A stretch of 64,000 nucleotides of DNA from Jejuia algarum (GCA_947495775.1 CANMAQ010000004.1:222641-286640), one strand, 5' to 3'. Shown: positions 1-9,633, counted from the first letter of the stretch. A program made the numbers and translations. The notes: generated by a model from the letters alone, not told the origin.

Positions 1-781
1 TCAGTGTATCAAACAAGGCGGCCATATGGTCGTAATGTTCAATTTGTGTTGTTGGAAACGAGTGTTGCAACCCTAGTTTTTCGTGAACAAACGAATGCCC
101 GAAAGCTTTCCAATCTATCTGAGGGTAGGCGACATGATGCGCATTAAAATTACCAGTTGCTCCACCAAATTTAGCAGCACTTGGAATGTCATTTAATAAA
201 TTAAATTGCTCTTCTAAACGTACAACAAAAACTTCTATCTCTTTGCCTAATCGCGTAGGCGAAGCAGGTTGTCCATGGGTTCTTGCTAGCATAGAAATAC
301 CTGCCCACTCCTCGACAAGTGTTTTTAATTTGTCAACAACTGTGCGGTATTCTGGAACATAAACCGCATTCATGGCATCCTTAATACTTAAAGGAATAGC
401 AGTATTATTGATATCCTGAGAAGTCAATCCAAAATGAATAAATTCTTTATAAGCCGATAAGCCTAAAGTATCAAACTTTTCTTTGATAAAATACTCAACA
501 GCTTTTACATCATGATTGGTAACGCTTTCTATTTCTTTTATAGCTAAGGCATCTTCCGAAGAAAAAGAGGTGTAAATAGCTCTTAAACTATCAAAGGTAG
601 AATGCGCCACACCTTCAAGTTGCGGTAATGGCAATTCGCAAAGTGCAATAAAGTATTCTATTTCAACTAAAACACGATATTTAATAAGCGCTTCTTCTGA
701 AAAAAAAGGCGCTAAGGCATTTACTTTATTTCTGTAGCGCCCATCTATCGGAGATATAGCGTTAAGTGATGATAATGACAT
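1..781 (-). CDS. purB: Adenylosuccinate lyase, N-terminal part (runs off window)
   Basis: Reading the minus strand from the ATG at 781 gives 260 open codons to the window edge. The protein starts MSLSSLNAISPIDGRY and carries the family hallmarks SVTNHDVKAVEYF and HFGLTSQDINNTA, which contribute to the active site. The enzyme acts in the cytoplasm in purine synthesis: it cleaves SAICAR to AICAR plus fumarate and adenylosuccinate to AMP plus fumarate. Only the N-terminal half or so is present, so the catalytic serine loop cannot be inspected. The gene lies 202 bp downstream of the minus-strand gene at 984-1568 and has its own candidate -7 element at 805-812. Identification is firm; the truncation is only the window border. 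Confidence 0.95.
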   Translation of the reverse strand, partial: MSLSSLNAISPIDGRYRNKVNALAPFFSEEALIKYRVLVEIEYFIALCELPLPQLEGVAHSTFDSLRAIYTSFSSEDALAIKEIESVTNHDVKAVEYFIKEKFDTLGLSAYKEFIHFGLTSQDINNTAIPLSIKDAMNAVYVPEYRTVVDKLKTLVEEWAGISMLARTHGQPASPTRLGKEIEVFVVRLEEQFNLLNDIPSAAKFGGATGNFNAHHVAYPQIDWKAFGHSFVHEKLGLQHSFPTTQIEHYDHMAALFDTL

Positions 782-804
782 ATTTATTTTGAATTTTAAG
801 CATG

Positions 805-812
805 CAAAGATA
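805..812 (-). promoter_or_regulatory. Candidate -7 promoter element of purB
   Basis: On the minus strand these bases read TATCTTTG, a perfect match to the Bacteroidota -7 consensus TAnnTTTG, 23 bases before the purB ATG. No clear -33 TTG was found at the usual distance, so the call rests on the -7 box and its position. Confidence 0.5.
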
Positions 813-983
813 GTTTTTTTAGGTTGAAGCGCGAAGCCTATGCAAGGAAGATTTTTAGCTTAAAGTTGTATTTACATTTAGAAGCTGAACCTATGCCGCT
901 AGAGCCATTAGTGTAATAAGATAGAAGGAGACCTATTTGGTTTTGGTGTTACCTTTTTATATGACGTTTAAGATGAGGTATCA

Positions 984-1568
984 TTAATCTGTTTTAGAAT
1001 GCGCTGTCTTTTTTAGTTTTTTGAAAATTTGTCTCGCACGGGCCTTATAGGCTGCACTTTGTGAGGCATAATCCCGTTCTATAATACGTTTAAGTTCTGG
1101 ATGAATCCAATCGTCTGTGTATCCAAATAAAAATAAGGTACGCATGGCATAGGCCTTTGGCGCTACTTTTTGATCGGTTATCATATAATCAAAACAGGTG
1201 GTGATGATACGCGCTTTTTGAGCTGATGTAAGTGCAGATTGTATTTCGTTTTTGGTTTTAGAACAGTAAGCTGTTGCGATAAGTTCACAGATTTTAGCTG
1301 CAGGACGTACTGCTGGATCTAAATGCAAGGTGTGCATGCGTTGTGTAAACGGTTCTAAGTACGGAATAAGATTTTCAATTCTCGCGCTACACATAAATTC
1401 TAAGATCCAAGCAGCCTTTGGCGACTGCTTATCGTTAACATCGAATAGAAGGTCTAAAACCTTAGGAATAAGGTCAGGATTGGCTATTACCAAATTAGAA
1501 TAGTGTTGTCGTTTCTCACGCGAATGGTTCACTTGGTGTAATTCGTTATAAAGTTCGGTTCTAGTCAA
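984..1568 (-). CDS. Small alpha-helical (HEAT-like) conserved hypothetical protein
   Basis: A 194-aa cytoplasmic protein without signal peptide or membrane segment. It is mostly amphipathic helices of the kind found in HEAT or armadillo solenoids (for example the stretches around PKVLDLLFDV and PKAYAMRTLFLFGYTDDW), ending in a Lys/Arg-rich tail. It lies directly upstream of purB on the same strand, an arrangement I recall as common in Flavobacteriaceae, where the protein is often labelled adenylosuccinate lyase by proximity. No lyase motif is visible, so that label should not be copied. It may be a protein- or nucleic-acid-binding scaffold. The gene is divergent from the haem-binding gene at 1606, with only 37 bp between the start codons. 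Confidence 0.75.
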   Translation of the reverse strand: MTRTELYNELHQVNHSREKRQHYSNLVIANPDLIPKVLDLLFDVNDKQSPKAAWILEFMCSARIENLIPYLEPFTQRMHTLHLDPAVRPAAKICELIATAYCSKTKNEIQSALTSAQKARIITTCFDYMITDQKVAPKAYAMRTLFLFGYTDDWIHPELKRIIERDYASQSAAYKARARQIFKKLKKTAHSKTD

Positions 1569-1605
1569 AAGGTTTTCTTATTTTTAAGCACTTAAAATAT
1601 TACTG

Positions 1606-2079
1606 ATGAAAATAACAAAAAAAATAGGTTTATTACTACTTGCTATATTTATAATTGCTCAATTTTTTGGTCCTGATAAGAATTCTGGTCAGTTACAGTC
1701 TGTCGCAGCTTTTGAAACAGAGACTAATCCTCCAGAAGATGTAAAACTCATTTTAAGGGAGAGTTGTTACGATTGTCATAGCGATGTGACCAATTATCCA
1801 TGGTATAATAGTATTACACCTTTAAATTACTGGATAGATTCACACATACAAGAAGGGAAATCTCATTTTAATGTTTCTAAATGGGAAGGGAATTCTATAA
1901 AGCGTAAAGATCATAAATTCGATGAGCTTATAGAAGAAGTCGAAGAAGGAGAGATGCCTTTAGAATCTTATGCTTTAATACATCGAGACGCCAAGCTTAA
2001 CGAAGCTCAAATAAAAGCAATGATTAATTGGGCTAAATTGGTGCGTGTGTCTTACGGTTTAGAATCTAAACCAGAATAA
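1606..2079 (+). CDS. Haem-binding domain protein (CxxCH), membrane-anchored
   Basis: A 157-aa protein with an N-terminal hydrophobic segment (roughly residues 6-21, signal anchor or uncleaved signal) followed by a periplasmic domain. The single covalent-haem motif CYDCH sits at residues 54-58, followed by the aromatic stretch YPWYN typical of the Bacteroidota haem-binding domain family (Pfam Haem_bd). A mono-haem c-type cytochrome role at the periplasmic face of the inner membrane is inferred; the redox partner is unknown and no oxidase or reductase gene is nearby. The gene is a single cistron closed by a strong hairpin terminator at 2175-2222. The ATG at 1606 gives a complete signal segment. 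Confidence 0.85.
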   Translation: MKITKKIGLLLLAIFIIAQFFGPDKNSGQLQSVAAFETETNPPEDVKLILRESCYDCHSDVTNYPWYNSITPLNYWIDSHIQEGKSHFNVSKWEGNSIKRKDHKFDELIEEVEEGEMPLESYALIHRDAKLNEAQIKAMINWAKLVRVSYGLESKPE

Positions 2080-2174
2080 AAAGCTCTTTTAAAATGATTA
2101 GGTGTTAAGGTTTATCATTTACAGCGTGTCTTAATACCAAAAAATAGTAGAGACTAAAGTCTACCAGAAATTAT

Positions 2175-2222
2175 AATGCCAAAATAGTATAGTGAGTACA
2201 CTATGCTATTTTGGCATTTTTT
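2175..2222 (+). terminator. Strong intrinsic terminator after the haem-binding gene
   Basis: AATGCCAAAATAG pairs with CTATTTTGGCATT, with further inner pairing ATAGTG/CACTAT around a small AGTA loop and one T/G interruption. A run of T residues follows. It lies about 95 bp after the stop codon. Confidence 0.88.
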
Positions 2223-2578
2223 AATGTCATTTTGTAAGCGTTAAGCGTCGTGAAAATAGATAAACACGTCTCCTTAAACATGTGCCTTATGAGATGAGAG
2301 TCACCTTTATTTTGTAGTGGTATACCTCTAGAAAGAACAAGCTGTTTTTGGAGTATTACCATCTTATAAGGTCTGTTTTAGATCTAATTTAGAACAAGAA
2401 CTTAAATGTGTTTATAGCAGCCTTAAACCTATTGTGATATAGAGTAAAACCGTGTAAACCTCTTTAAATAAAGGGGTTTTGGCGATTCCGTTTTAAGCCT
2501 TAGAATTCCGTTTCACCATTTTTTAGTTGATATAAGGTGCTTCTCTAAGCGTTCTTTGTACCCATAAATCAAAATACA
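2223..2578. other. Intergenic spacer without recognisable gene
   Basis: This stretch separates the terminator from the long secreted repeat protein. Both strands were read for short ORFs, tRNA-like arms and repeats and nothing convincing was found. It presumably contains the promoter of the gene at 2579, but no clean TAnnTTTG box was identified. Confidence 0.5.
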
Positions 2579-5500
2579 ATGAAAATGAAAAAATTACTAT
2601 CAACCTTACTTTTTGTAATGGCATTTGGGCTTACGCAGGCGCAAGTGGTCATTCAGCAAGTACGAGAAACGGGCTTTATAGAGCTTCGAAATTTAGGAAA
2701 CGCAACAGTAGATGTTTCTTCATATTGGCTCTGCGATTTTCCAGCTTACACACAATTAAACGATACTGATATTACAGTAGTATCTGGAAATTTAAACTTG
2801 GAACCAAACGCTACAGTAGCTATTAGTGGATTTGACTTCATAGACAGTGCAGATGGCGAATTAGGCCTGTATGCGACTGGTAATTTTGGAAGCACTGCAG
2901 CGATTAGAGATTACATCCAATGGGGATCTGCTAACCATCAGCGTGCAGGTGTCGCAGCCAGCGCAGGCGTATGGAGTGATGCTAATGCAACTATTCCAGC
3001 TTTTGCAGCAACTTCAGGCTTGGTATATGATGGGACAGGAAATAGTCCTTCTGATTATACAGAGGAATTATGTAACGTTGTAGCTGCAGATATTACAATT
3101 AACACAAGTAATTTAAACGCCACAACTTCAGTAGCTGAAGATGGTTTAAGTGCTGTGATATGTATAGATGATTTAGCTGATGATATTACAATAGATGTTG
3201 CAGAAGGCAGTGTTGGTGCTTTTGAAGGCTTTATCATAACAGACGCAACAACTAATGAAATTTTAGCTTCACCAGGCGCTACACCTTATGATTTAAATGG
3301 AACTGGATCAGGAAGCTGTGATATACGCTATGTGCGATTTGAAGGTATTTTAAATGGAAATGTAATAGGAAATACGCTAGATGATTTAGAAGGGTGTTTT
3401 GCACTTTCTAATCCCGTACGTATTATACGTGAAGCTGCCGATGCAGGAACTATAGCAATAGATATAGACGCAACAGGAAACCCAAACAATACAACATCAA
3501 TAGCAGAAGACGGATTAAGTGCCGTAATCTGTATCGATAACGTAGGTGATCCATTAGTTGTAACACACGACAACCCAGGTGCAGAGAATTTATCTTACCG
3601 TTATGTAATAACAAACGAAGATGCTTCAGAGATTTTAAACATTACGAACAGCAGTTCAATCGACTTAAGCGTAGCAGGAACAGGAACATGCCAAATCTGG
3701 GGCTGGTCTTACAGAGGCTTAGCCGATAACGGTGCAAGCTTTATGGGAGGTCCATTATCAGCATTACGTGCTGTAGAAACCTGTTCAGATGTATCAACAA
3801 TGGCAATTACAGTCATAAGAGAAGCTGCCGATGCAGGTACTATAGCAATAGATATAGACGCAACAGGAAATCCAAACAATACAACATCAATAGCAGAAGA
3901 CGGATTAAGTGCCGTAATCTGTATCGATAACGTAGGTGATCCATTAGTTGTAACACACGACAACCCAGGTGCAGAGAATTTATCTTACCGTTATGTAATA
4001 ACAAACGAAGATGCATCAGAGATTTTAAACATTACGAATAGCAGTTCAATCGACTTAAGCGTAGCAGGAACAGGAACATGCCAAATCTGGGGCTGGTCTT
4101 ACAGAGGCTTAGCCGATAACGGTGCAAGCTTTATGGGAGGTCCATTATCAGCATTACGTGCTGTAGAAACCTGTTCAGATGTATCAACAATGGCAATTAC
4201 AGTCATAAGAGAAGCTGCCGATGCAGGTACTATAGCAATAGATATAGACGCAACAGGAAACCCAAACAATACAACATCAATAGCAGAAGACGGATTAAGT
4301 GCCGTAATCTGTATCGATAACGTAGGTGATCCATTAGTTGTAACACACGACAACCCAGGTGCAGAGAATTTATCTTACCGTTATGTAATAACAAACGAAG
4401 ATGCTTCAGAGATTTTAAACATTACAAATAGTAGTTCAATCGACTTAAGCGTAGCAGGAACAGGAACATGCCAAATCTGGGGCTGGTCTTACAGAGGCTT
4501 AGCCGATAACGGTGCAAGTTTTATGGGAGGTCCATTATCAGCATTACGTGCTGTAGAAACCTGTTCAGATGTATCAACAATGGCAATTACAGTCATAAGA
4601 GAAGCTGCCGATGCAGGTACTATAGCAATAGATATAGACGCAACAGGAAATCCAAACAATACAACATCAATAGCAGAAGACGGATTAAGTGCCGTAATCT
4701 GTATCGATAACGTAGGTGATCCATTAGTTGTAACACACGACAACCCAGGTGCAGAGAATTTATCTTACCGTTATGTAATAACAAACGAAGATGCTTCAGA
4801 GATTTTAAACATTACGAACAGCAGTTCAATCGACTTAAGCGTAGCAGGAACAGGAACATGCCAAATCTGGGGCTGGTCTTACAGAGGCTTAGCCGATAAC
4901 GGTGCAAGTTTTATGGGAGGTCCATTATCAGCATTACGTGCTGTAGAAACCTGTTCAGACGTATCTACAATGGCAATTACAGTCATAAGAGAAGCTGCTG
5001 ATGCAGGAACTATAGCAATAGATATAGACGCAACAGGAAACCCAAACAATACAACATCAATAGCAGAAGACGGATTAAGTGCCGTAATCTGTATCGATAA
5101 CGTAGGTGATCCATTAGTTGTAACACACGACAACCCAGGTGCAGAGAATTTATCTTACCGTTATGTAATAACAAACGAAGATGCATCAGAGATCTTAAAC
5201 ATTACGAATAGCAGTTCAATCGACTTAAGCGTAGCAGGAACAGGAACATGCCAAATCTGGGGCTGGTCTTACAGAGGCTTAGCCGATAACGGTGCAAGCT
5301 TTATGGGAGGTCCATTATCAGCATTACGTGCTGTAGAAACCTGTTCAGACGTATCAACAATGGCAATTACAGTCATAAGAGAAGCTGCCGATGCAGGTAC
5401 TATAGCAATTGATGTAGAGAACACTAGCGGTGCTAATGGAACTACTATTATAGAAAATGCAACTTCAGCACAAATAATAACTGGAGATGCTATTGCAAAC

Positions 5501-7972
5501 CCTATCATTGTAACACACGATAATCCAGGAGCAACAAATTTATCTTACCGTTATGTAATAACAAACGAAGATGCTTCAGAGATTTTAAATATTACGAACA
5601 GCAGTGTAATAGATTTAGAAGGTGTATTTGCAGGAACATGCCAAATTTGGGGCTGGTCTTACAGAGGCTTAGCCGATAACGGTGCGAGCTTTATGGGAGG
5701 TCCATTATCAGCATTACGTGCTGTAGAAACCTGTTCAGACGTGTCAACAACGGCAATAACAGTAGTTAGAAATGCTGCTGCGCCTATAACAGACTTTACA
5801 GCAACATTAACTGGTACTCAAGAAAATCCTGTAGCTTTAACGACTGCTTATGGTAATATAAGTGCCACTTTAAATGAAAACGTGTTAACAGTTACTGGAT
5901 CATTCTCAGGATTAACAAGTGATTTCGATGCTACAGTAGCAGGTGGAGCTCACATACACCAAGCTATTGCTGGTCGTAACGGTGGGGTAGAATTATTATT
6001 AGCAACAACAGTGTCTGGAGATTTAAGATCTGGAACGTATGAGGCCGTAAATAATACATTCATGCTTACAGAAGCCCAATTGGCAGCATTAAATGCAAGA
6101 GAATTATATGTTAATATTCATTCTGTAGCATTCCCAGGAGGTGAATTAAGAGGACAAATATTACCAACAGTAGATCAGTATTTACAAACTAATTTATTAG
6201 GAAGTAACGAAGTCCCATCAATTAGCTCTGCAGCTAGTGGTAATCTAGTTATGGAATTAGATGGAAACCAACTTACGGTTTCAGGATCGTTTGATGATTT
6301 ATCGGGAGACATCGCTGTAGAATTAGCAGGAGGTGCACACATTCATGATGCAGAAGCCGGAAGAAATGGAGCGGTATCTATCGTTTTAAATTTAACTGCC
6401 GATGAAGATAATAGAGGTGCAGTATTAGAAGCTGTGAATAATTCATTTACATTAACAGATGCTCAAGTGGCTTTATTAATGACACAAGGCAATTATGTTA
6501 ACGTACATTCAACAGCATTTATGCCAGGTGAATTAAGAGGTCAAATTACGCCTTTAGCAGCAGCAGTATTTAGAGCAGAATTAACTGGCGCACAAGAAGT
6601 ACCAGCAATCAATACAGATGCTACTGGACGATTAGTAATTACACATGATGGTTTTGGTACAATCACAGTTAGTGGTTCATTTAATAACCTATCATCAGAT
6701 TTAAATACAGAATTAGCAGGTGGTATACACTTACACCCTGGTATCGCAGGAACTAATGCAGGTGTAGATTTTATATTAAACCCTACAGTAGCAGCAGATA
6801 ATAGAAATGCGGTATTGTTACCAGCAGACAACACATTTACATTGTCTCCAGAACAAATAGAACAACTATTTAGTAGAGGATATTATGTAAACGTACACAG
6901 TTTAAACTTTGCTCCAGGTGAATTAAGAGGACAAGTATTACCATTGGCCAATACGTATTTAGGTACTAATTTATCTGGTGCTAACGAAGTACAGCCAGTA
7001 ATTACACAAGCTGTTGGAAACTTACAATTCGAACTTACAGGAGATCAATTAACTGTAACAGGTGGATTTAGCGGTTTAGAAGGAGATTTTGACGCTTCGA
7101 TAGCAGGTGGTTCTCATTTACATATTGCTGATGCAGCAAATAATGGAGATGTTACTATCATATTAAATGCTACTGTAGCATCAGATTTAAGAAGCGGTGT
7201 TTACAATGCAGCTGATAATACCTTTACAATCGACGAGCTACAAAGAGCAGCTTTATTAGGAGGAACTATTTATGTGAACATCCATACTACAGCTCATGCT
7301 TCTGGAGAATTAAGAGGACAGGTGTTAAGAGATGATAATGCATTCCCTACAGCAGCTGCGATTGAAAGCCCAGAAAATGACACCACTATAGTTATTAGTA
7401 GTGAAGATGAAACACCTATTGAAGTAACATGGACAGCAGCGACCGATCGTAATGATGATCTTTTAGTATACACGTTCCAATTGGCTACAGATGCTACATT
7501 CGAAACTTTATTAGTAAACGATAAAGTAGGAACAGCATTAAGCTTTGTTACAGATAACGCAAGTGCGAGCGCCTTATTGGAAAGTGCAGGTATCGCCAAT
7601 GGAGATACTGTAGTGTTATACCATAGAGTATTAGCTTCAGATGGTAGTGTATTTACACCAAGTGAAGCGTTTACAATTACGTTAACACGTGATACGACGT
7701 TAAATGTAAATACTTTCGATGAGACCACTACATTTAGTGTGTTCCCTAACCCTGCTAGCGATGTGCTAACAATTAACTCTAATAGGAACTCACAAAATGT
7801 AAACATCCAATTGTTTGATATTACAGGAAAGCAATTGTATGCTAAAGCATTGGATATGAGTAACGCTGTAGAACGTGTTAATATATCAGCGTTAGAGCAA
7901 GGCGTTTATCTATTAAGTATTAACGATATAGATAGTGGTAAGACCATAACTAAACGAATTGTAAAAAGATAA
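2579..7972 (+). CDS. Large secreted T9SS type A protein with tandem 130-aa repeats and four CHRD domains
   Basis: A 1797-aa protein with a signal peptide (residues 1-21, cleaved after LTQAQ). Residues about 22-165 resemble a lamin-tail-type beta domain (FIELRNLGNATVDVSSYWL). A diverged repeat follows at about 168-283, then five virtually identical 130-residue repeats and a sixth diverged one (about 284-1063). Each full repeat contains VICIDN, CQIWGWSYRGLADNG and ETCSDVS, so conserved cysteines. Four CHRD domains of about 129 residues follow (about 1070-1585), each with GG.H.H and a closing GELRGQ. A fibronectin-like segment leads to a C-terminal T9SS type A signal (FSVFPNPASDVLTI to the final KRIVKR). 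It is probably exported by T9SS and attached to or released from the cell surface. Ligand and function are unknown; adhesion or calcium/matrix binding is inference only. A terminator at 8001 ends the transcript. Confidence 0.92.
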   Translation: MKMKKLLSTLLFVMAFGLTQAQVVIQQVRETGFIELRNLGNATVDVSSYWLCDFPAYTQLNDTDITVVSGNLNLEPNATVAISGFDFIDSADGELGLYATGNFGSTAAIRDYIQWGSANHQRAGVAASAGVWSDANATIPAFAATSGLVYDGTGNSPSDYTEELCNVVAADITINTSNLNATTSVAEDGLSAVICIDDLADDITIDVAEGSVGAFEGFIITDATTNEILASPGATPYDLNGTGSGSCDIRYVRFEGILNGNVIGNTLDDLEGCFALSNPVRIIREAADAGTIAIDIDATGNPNNTTSIAEDGLSAVICIDNVGDPLVVTHDNPGAENLSYRYVITNEDASEILNITNSSSIDLSVAGTGTCQIWGWSYRGLADNGASFMGGPLSALRAVETCSDVSTMAITVIREAADAGTIAIDIDATGNPNNTTSIAEDGLSAVICIDNVGDPLVVTHDNPGAENLSYRYVITNEDASEILNITNSSSIDLSVAGTGTCQIWGWSYRGLADNGASFMGGPLSALRAVETCSDVSTMAITVIREAADAGTIAIDIDATGNPNNTTSIAEDGLSAVICIDNVGDPLVVTHDNPGAENLSYRYVITNEDASEILNITNSSSIDLSVAGTGTCQIWGWSYRGLADNGASFMGGPLSALRAVETCSDVSTMAITVIREAADAGTIAIDIDATGNPNNTTSIAEDGLSAVICIDNVGDPLVVTHDNPGAENLSYRYVITNEDASEILNITNSSSIDLSVAGTGTCQIWGWSYRGLADNGASFMGGPLSALRAVETCSDVSTMAITVIREAADAGTIAIDIDATGNPNNTTSIAEDGLSAVICIDNVGDPLVVTHDNPGAENLSYRYVITNEDASEILNITNSSSIDLSVAGTGTCQIWGWSYRGLADNGASFMGGPLSALRAVETCSDVSTMAITVIREAADAGTIAIDVENTSGANGTTIIENATSAQIITGDAIANPIIVTHDNPGATNLSYRYVITNEDASEILNITNSSVIDLEGVFAGTCQIWGWSYRGLADNGASFMGGPLSALRAVETCSDVSTTAITVVRNAAAPITDFTATLTGTQENPVALTTAYGNISATLNENVLTVTGSFSGLTSDFDATVAGGAHIHQAIAGRNGGVELLLATTVSGDLRSGTYEAVNNTFMLTEAQLAALNARELYVNIHSVAFPGGELRGQILPTVDQYLQTNLLGSNEVPSISSAASGNLVMELDGNQLTVSGSFDDLSGDIAVELAGGAHIHDAEAGRNGAVSIVLNLTADEDNRGAVLEAVNNSFTLTDAQVALLMTQGNYVNVHSTAFMPGELRGQITPLAAAVFRAELTGAQEVPAINTDATGRLVITHDGFGTITVSGSFNNLSSDLNTELAGGIHLHPGIAGTNAGVDFILNPTVAADNRNAVLLPADNTFTLSPEQIEQLFSRGYYVNVHSLNFAPGELRGQVLPLANTYLGTNLSGANEVQPVITQAVGNLQFELTGDQLTVTGGFSGLEGDFDASIAGGSHLHIADAANNGDVTIILNATVASDLRSGVYNAADNTFTIDELQRAALLGGTIYVNIHTTAHASGELRGQVLRDDNAFPTAAAIESPENDTTIVISSEDETPIEVTWTAATDRNDDLLVYTFQLATDATFETLLVNDKVGTALSFVTDNASASALLESAGIANGDTVVLYHRVLASDGSVFTPSEAFTITLTRDTTLNVNTFDETTTFSVFPNPASDVLTINSNRNSQNVNIQLFDITGKQLYAKALDMSNAVERVNISALEQGVYLLSINDIDSGKTITKRIVKR
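3428..5767 (+). repeat. Six 390-bp in-frame tandem repeats (five near-identical)
   Basis: Units begin at 3428, 3818, 4208, 4598, 4988 and 5378, exactly 390 bp apart. The first five encode the same 130 residues apart from the unit boundary. The nucleotide differences I could see (for example AACCCA/AATCCA, GCTTCA/GCATCA, AACAGC/AATAGC) are all silent. The sixth unit keeps the second half but has a different first third. The region is prone to unequal crossing-over and to assembly collapse. Confidence 0.95.
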
Positions 7973-8000
7973 TGACATAAACGTAGTTTTTTGTTGTGGT

Positions 8001-8037
8001 AAAGGGGGTGTCTTAATGTGTGAGATGCCCCCTTTTT
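8001..8037 (+). terminator. Intrinsic terminator after the CHRD/T9SS gene
   Basis: AAAGGGGG pairs with CCCCCTTT, extended inward by TGTC/GATG (two wobble pairs), followed by a T-run. It starts 28 bp after the stop codon at 7972. Confidence 0.85.
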
Positions 8038-8086
8038 AATGCTTTATAGGTAACACTATTGGTATAAAATCACTAGGAGCGATTAC

Positions 8087-8245
8087 ACCCAAATTAATCA
8101 TTTATGGCTTTCCATTGCAGCAAACACTAGCGTTACGTTATGCTTTTTATTTAACCGTAGTGCTAACTACGTTGAAATTAAGAAAATAGTCCTGTTTATG
8201 GCATTTAAAATTCTCATGACGATGTTTCAATGCATAATCTGGGTT
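8087..8245 (+). repeat. Dispersed 160-bp repeat with inverted ends, copy A
   Basis: The left end ACCCAAATTAATCAT and the right end ATGCATAATCTGGGT are imperfect inverted repeats. An internal hairpin (ATTTAACCGTAG/CTACGTTGAAAT) lies in the middle. The element aligns over its whole length with copy B at 10812 and, in reverse orientation, with copy C at 20276. It contains no ORF of note. It sits between a terminator and the glycosyltransferase gene. Confidence 0.75.
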
Positions 8246-8403
8246 AAAAACAAATTTAATGATACGTTAAAGGCATCTCCATCGCGATAAAGATTGAGGT
8301 GTTTTATTTTTTTAGTAAGTTCGTTTTTTATTAAGGTTAATGTAGGTTTAAGCCTTTTCTAAGGCAATACCGTATTATAATTTTAACCGTTACCGAAGAT
8401 GCA

Positions 8404-9633
8404 ATGAAAAGAATGCTTATTATAGGGTATGTGTGGCCAGAACCTAGGAGTTCTGCTGCAGGAAGTAGAATGTTACAATTAATTCGCATTTTTAAAGCAG
8501 AAGGCTATACCATTACATTTGCAAGTTCCTGCGCAAAAACAGATAATGCCTACCCTTTGGAAACACTTGGTGTGTCTCAAGAAACTATTGTTTTAAACGA
8601 CTCGAGTTTCGATACTTTTATTAAAGTATTACAGCCTAATATTGTTATGTTCGATCGTTTTATGATGGAAGAACAATACGGGTGGCGTGTTGCAGCACAT
8701 TGTCCTAATGCTTTAAGGGTATTAGATACCGAAGATTTACACTTTTTACGCAAAGCCAGACAACAAGCCTTTAAAACCAATGCGCCTATTGCTACTTATT
8801 TAAAAGGGGATTTGGCAAAACGCGAAATAGCCAGTATATACCGATCAGATATCAGTTTGATTATTTCTACCTATGAGATGCATTTGTTAAAAAACCAGTT
8901 TCATGTTCCATCGTCACTATTACATTATTTACCGTTTTTAATAGAGGAATCTCATCTAACAACTCAAACCTTACCAGCATTCGAAGCACGACAGTATTTT
9001 GTATTTATTGGTAATTTTATGCACGCCCCCAATTACGATGCGGTGATGTATTTAAAACAAGACCTTTGGCCAGGAATACGACAAAAGTTACCCAAAGCTC
9101 AATTGCATATTTATGGGGCATATACCCCTCAAAAAGTACAGCAATTGCATAATACTAAAGAAGGATTTCTTACAAAAGGTTTTGCCGAAGACGTACATAC
9201 GGTAATGCAACAGGCTAAAGTGTGTTTGGTACCTGTACGTTATGGTGCAGGTTTAAAAGGCAAATTGGTAGATGCTATGTTAAATGGAACGCCTGTGGTA
9301 ACCACAGCAGTTGGAGCAGAAGGTTTAATACAACCTGTAACCGCAAGTGGTACTATTACAGAGACACCAGAGGCTTTTATTGAAGCTGCGGTTGCGCTAT
9401 ATACCGATATATCCCATTGGAATACCAAACATCTAGGAATGCCAGAAACGATTACAGCTTATTTAAATGTGAACCAACACGTGCCTATTTTTAACAATCT
9501 AATACGAGAAACGTTAAAACACTTACAAGAAAAACGCGATGCTAATTTTACAGGTGCAATGCTTATGCATCACACTCTGCAAAGTACAAAGTACTTGAGC
9601 AAATGGATAGAAGCAAAAAACAAGGTGGTTTAA
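8404..9633 (+). CDS. Glycosyltransferase, GT4-like (GT-B fold)
   Basis: A 409-aa cytoplasmic protein with no signal peptide. The N-terminal half begins with a Rossmann-like strand (MLIIGYVWPEPRSSAAGSR) as in GT4 acceptor domains. The C-terminal half has FVFIGNFMHAPNYDAV and the donor-binding region CLVPVRYGAGLKGKLVDAML followed by GTPVVTTAVGAEGL, typical of Glyco_trans_1_4 proteins. It probably transfers a sugar from a nucleotide-sugar donor to a surface polysaccharide, glycolipid or glycoprotein; donor and acceptor cannot be predicted. It is a single gene, not in a polysaccharide cluster, lying downstream of repeat copy A. Its proximity to a secreted T9SS protein may be fortuitous. Confidence in family is high, in substrate nil. 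Confidence 0.85.
   Translation: MKRMLIIGYVWPEPRSSAAGSRMLQLIRIFKAEGYTITFASSCAKTDNAYPLETLGVSQETIVLNDSSFDTFIKVLQPNIVMFDRFMMEEQYGWRVAAHCPNALRVLDTEDLHFLRKARQQAFKTNAPIATYLKGDLAKREIASIYRSDISLIISTYEMHLLKNQFHVPSSLLHYLPFLIEESHLTTQTLPAFEARQYFVFIGNFMHAPNYDAVMYLKQDLWPGIRQKLPKAQLHIYGAYTPQKVQQLHNTKEGFLTKGFAEDVHTVMQQAKVCLVPVRYGAGLKGKLVDAMLNGTPVVTTAVGAEGLIQPVTASGTITETPEAFIEAAVALYTDISHWNTKHLGMPETITAYLNVNQHVPIFNNLIRETLKHLQEKRDANFTGAMLMHHTLQSTKYLSKWIEAKNKVV

Noticed and set aside
3709..5508. Regular minus-strand frames at 390-bp spacing that mimic an array of small genes
   Set aside because: They are identical shadows of the 390-bp repeat within the plus-strand gene.
3428..5767. CRISPR-like regular repetition
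   Set aside because: Unit is 390 bp with no unique spacers and lies in frame within a coding region; not a CRISPR array.
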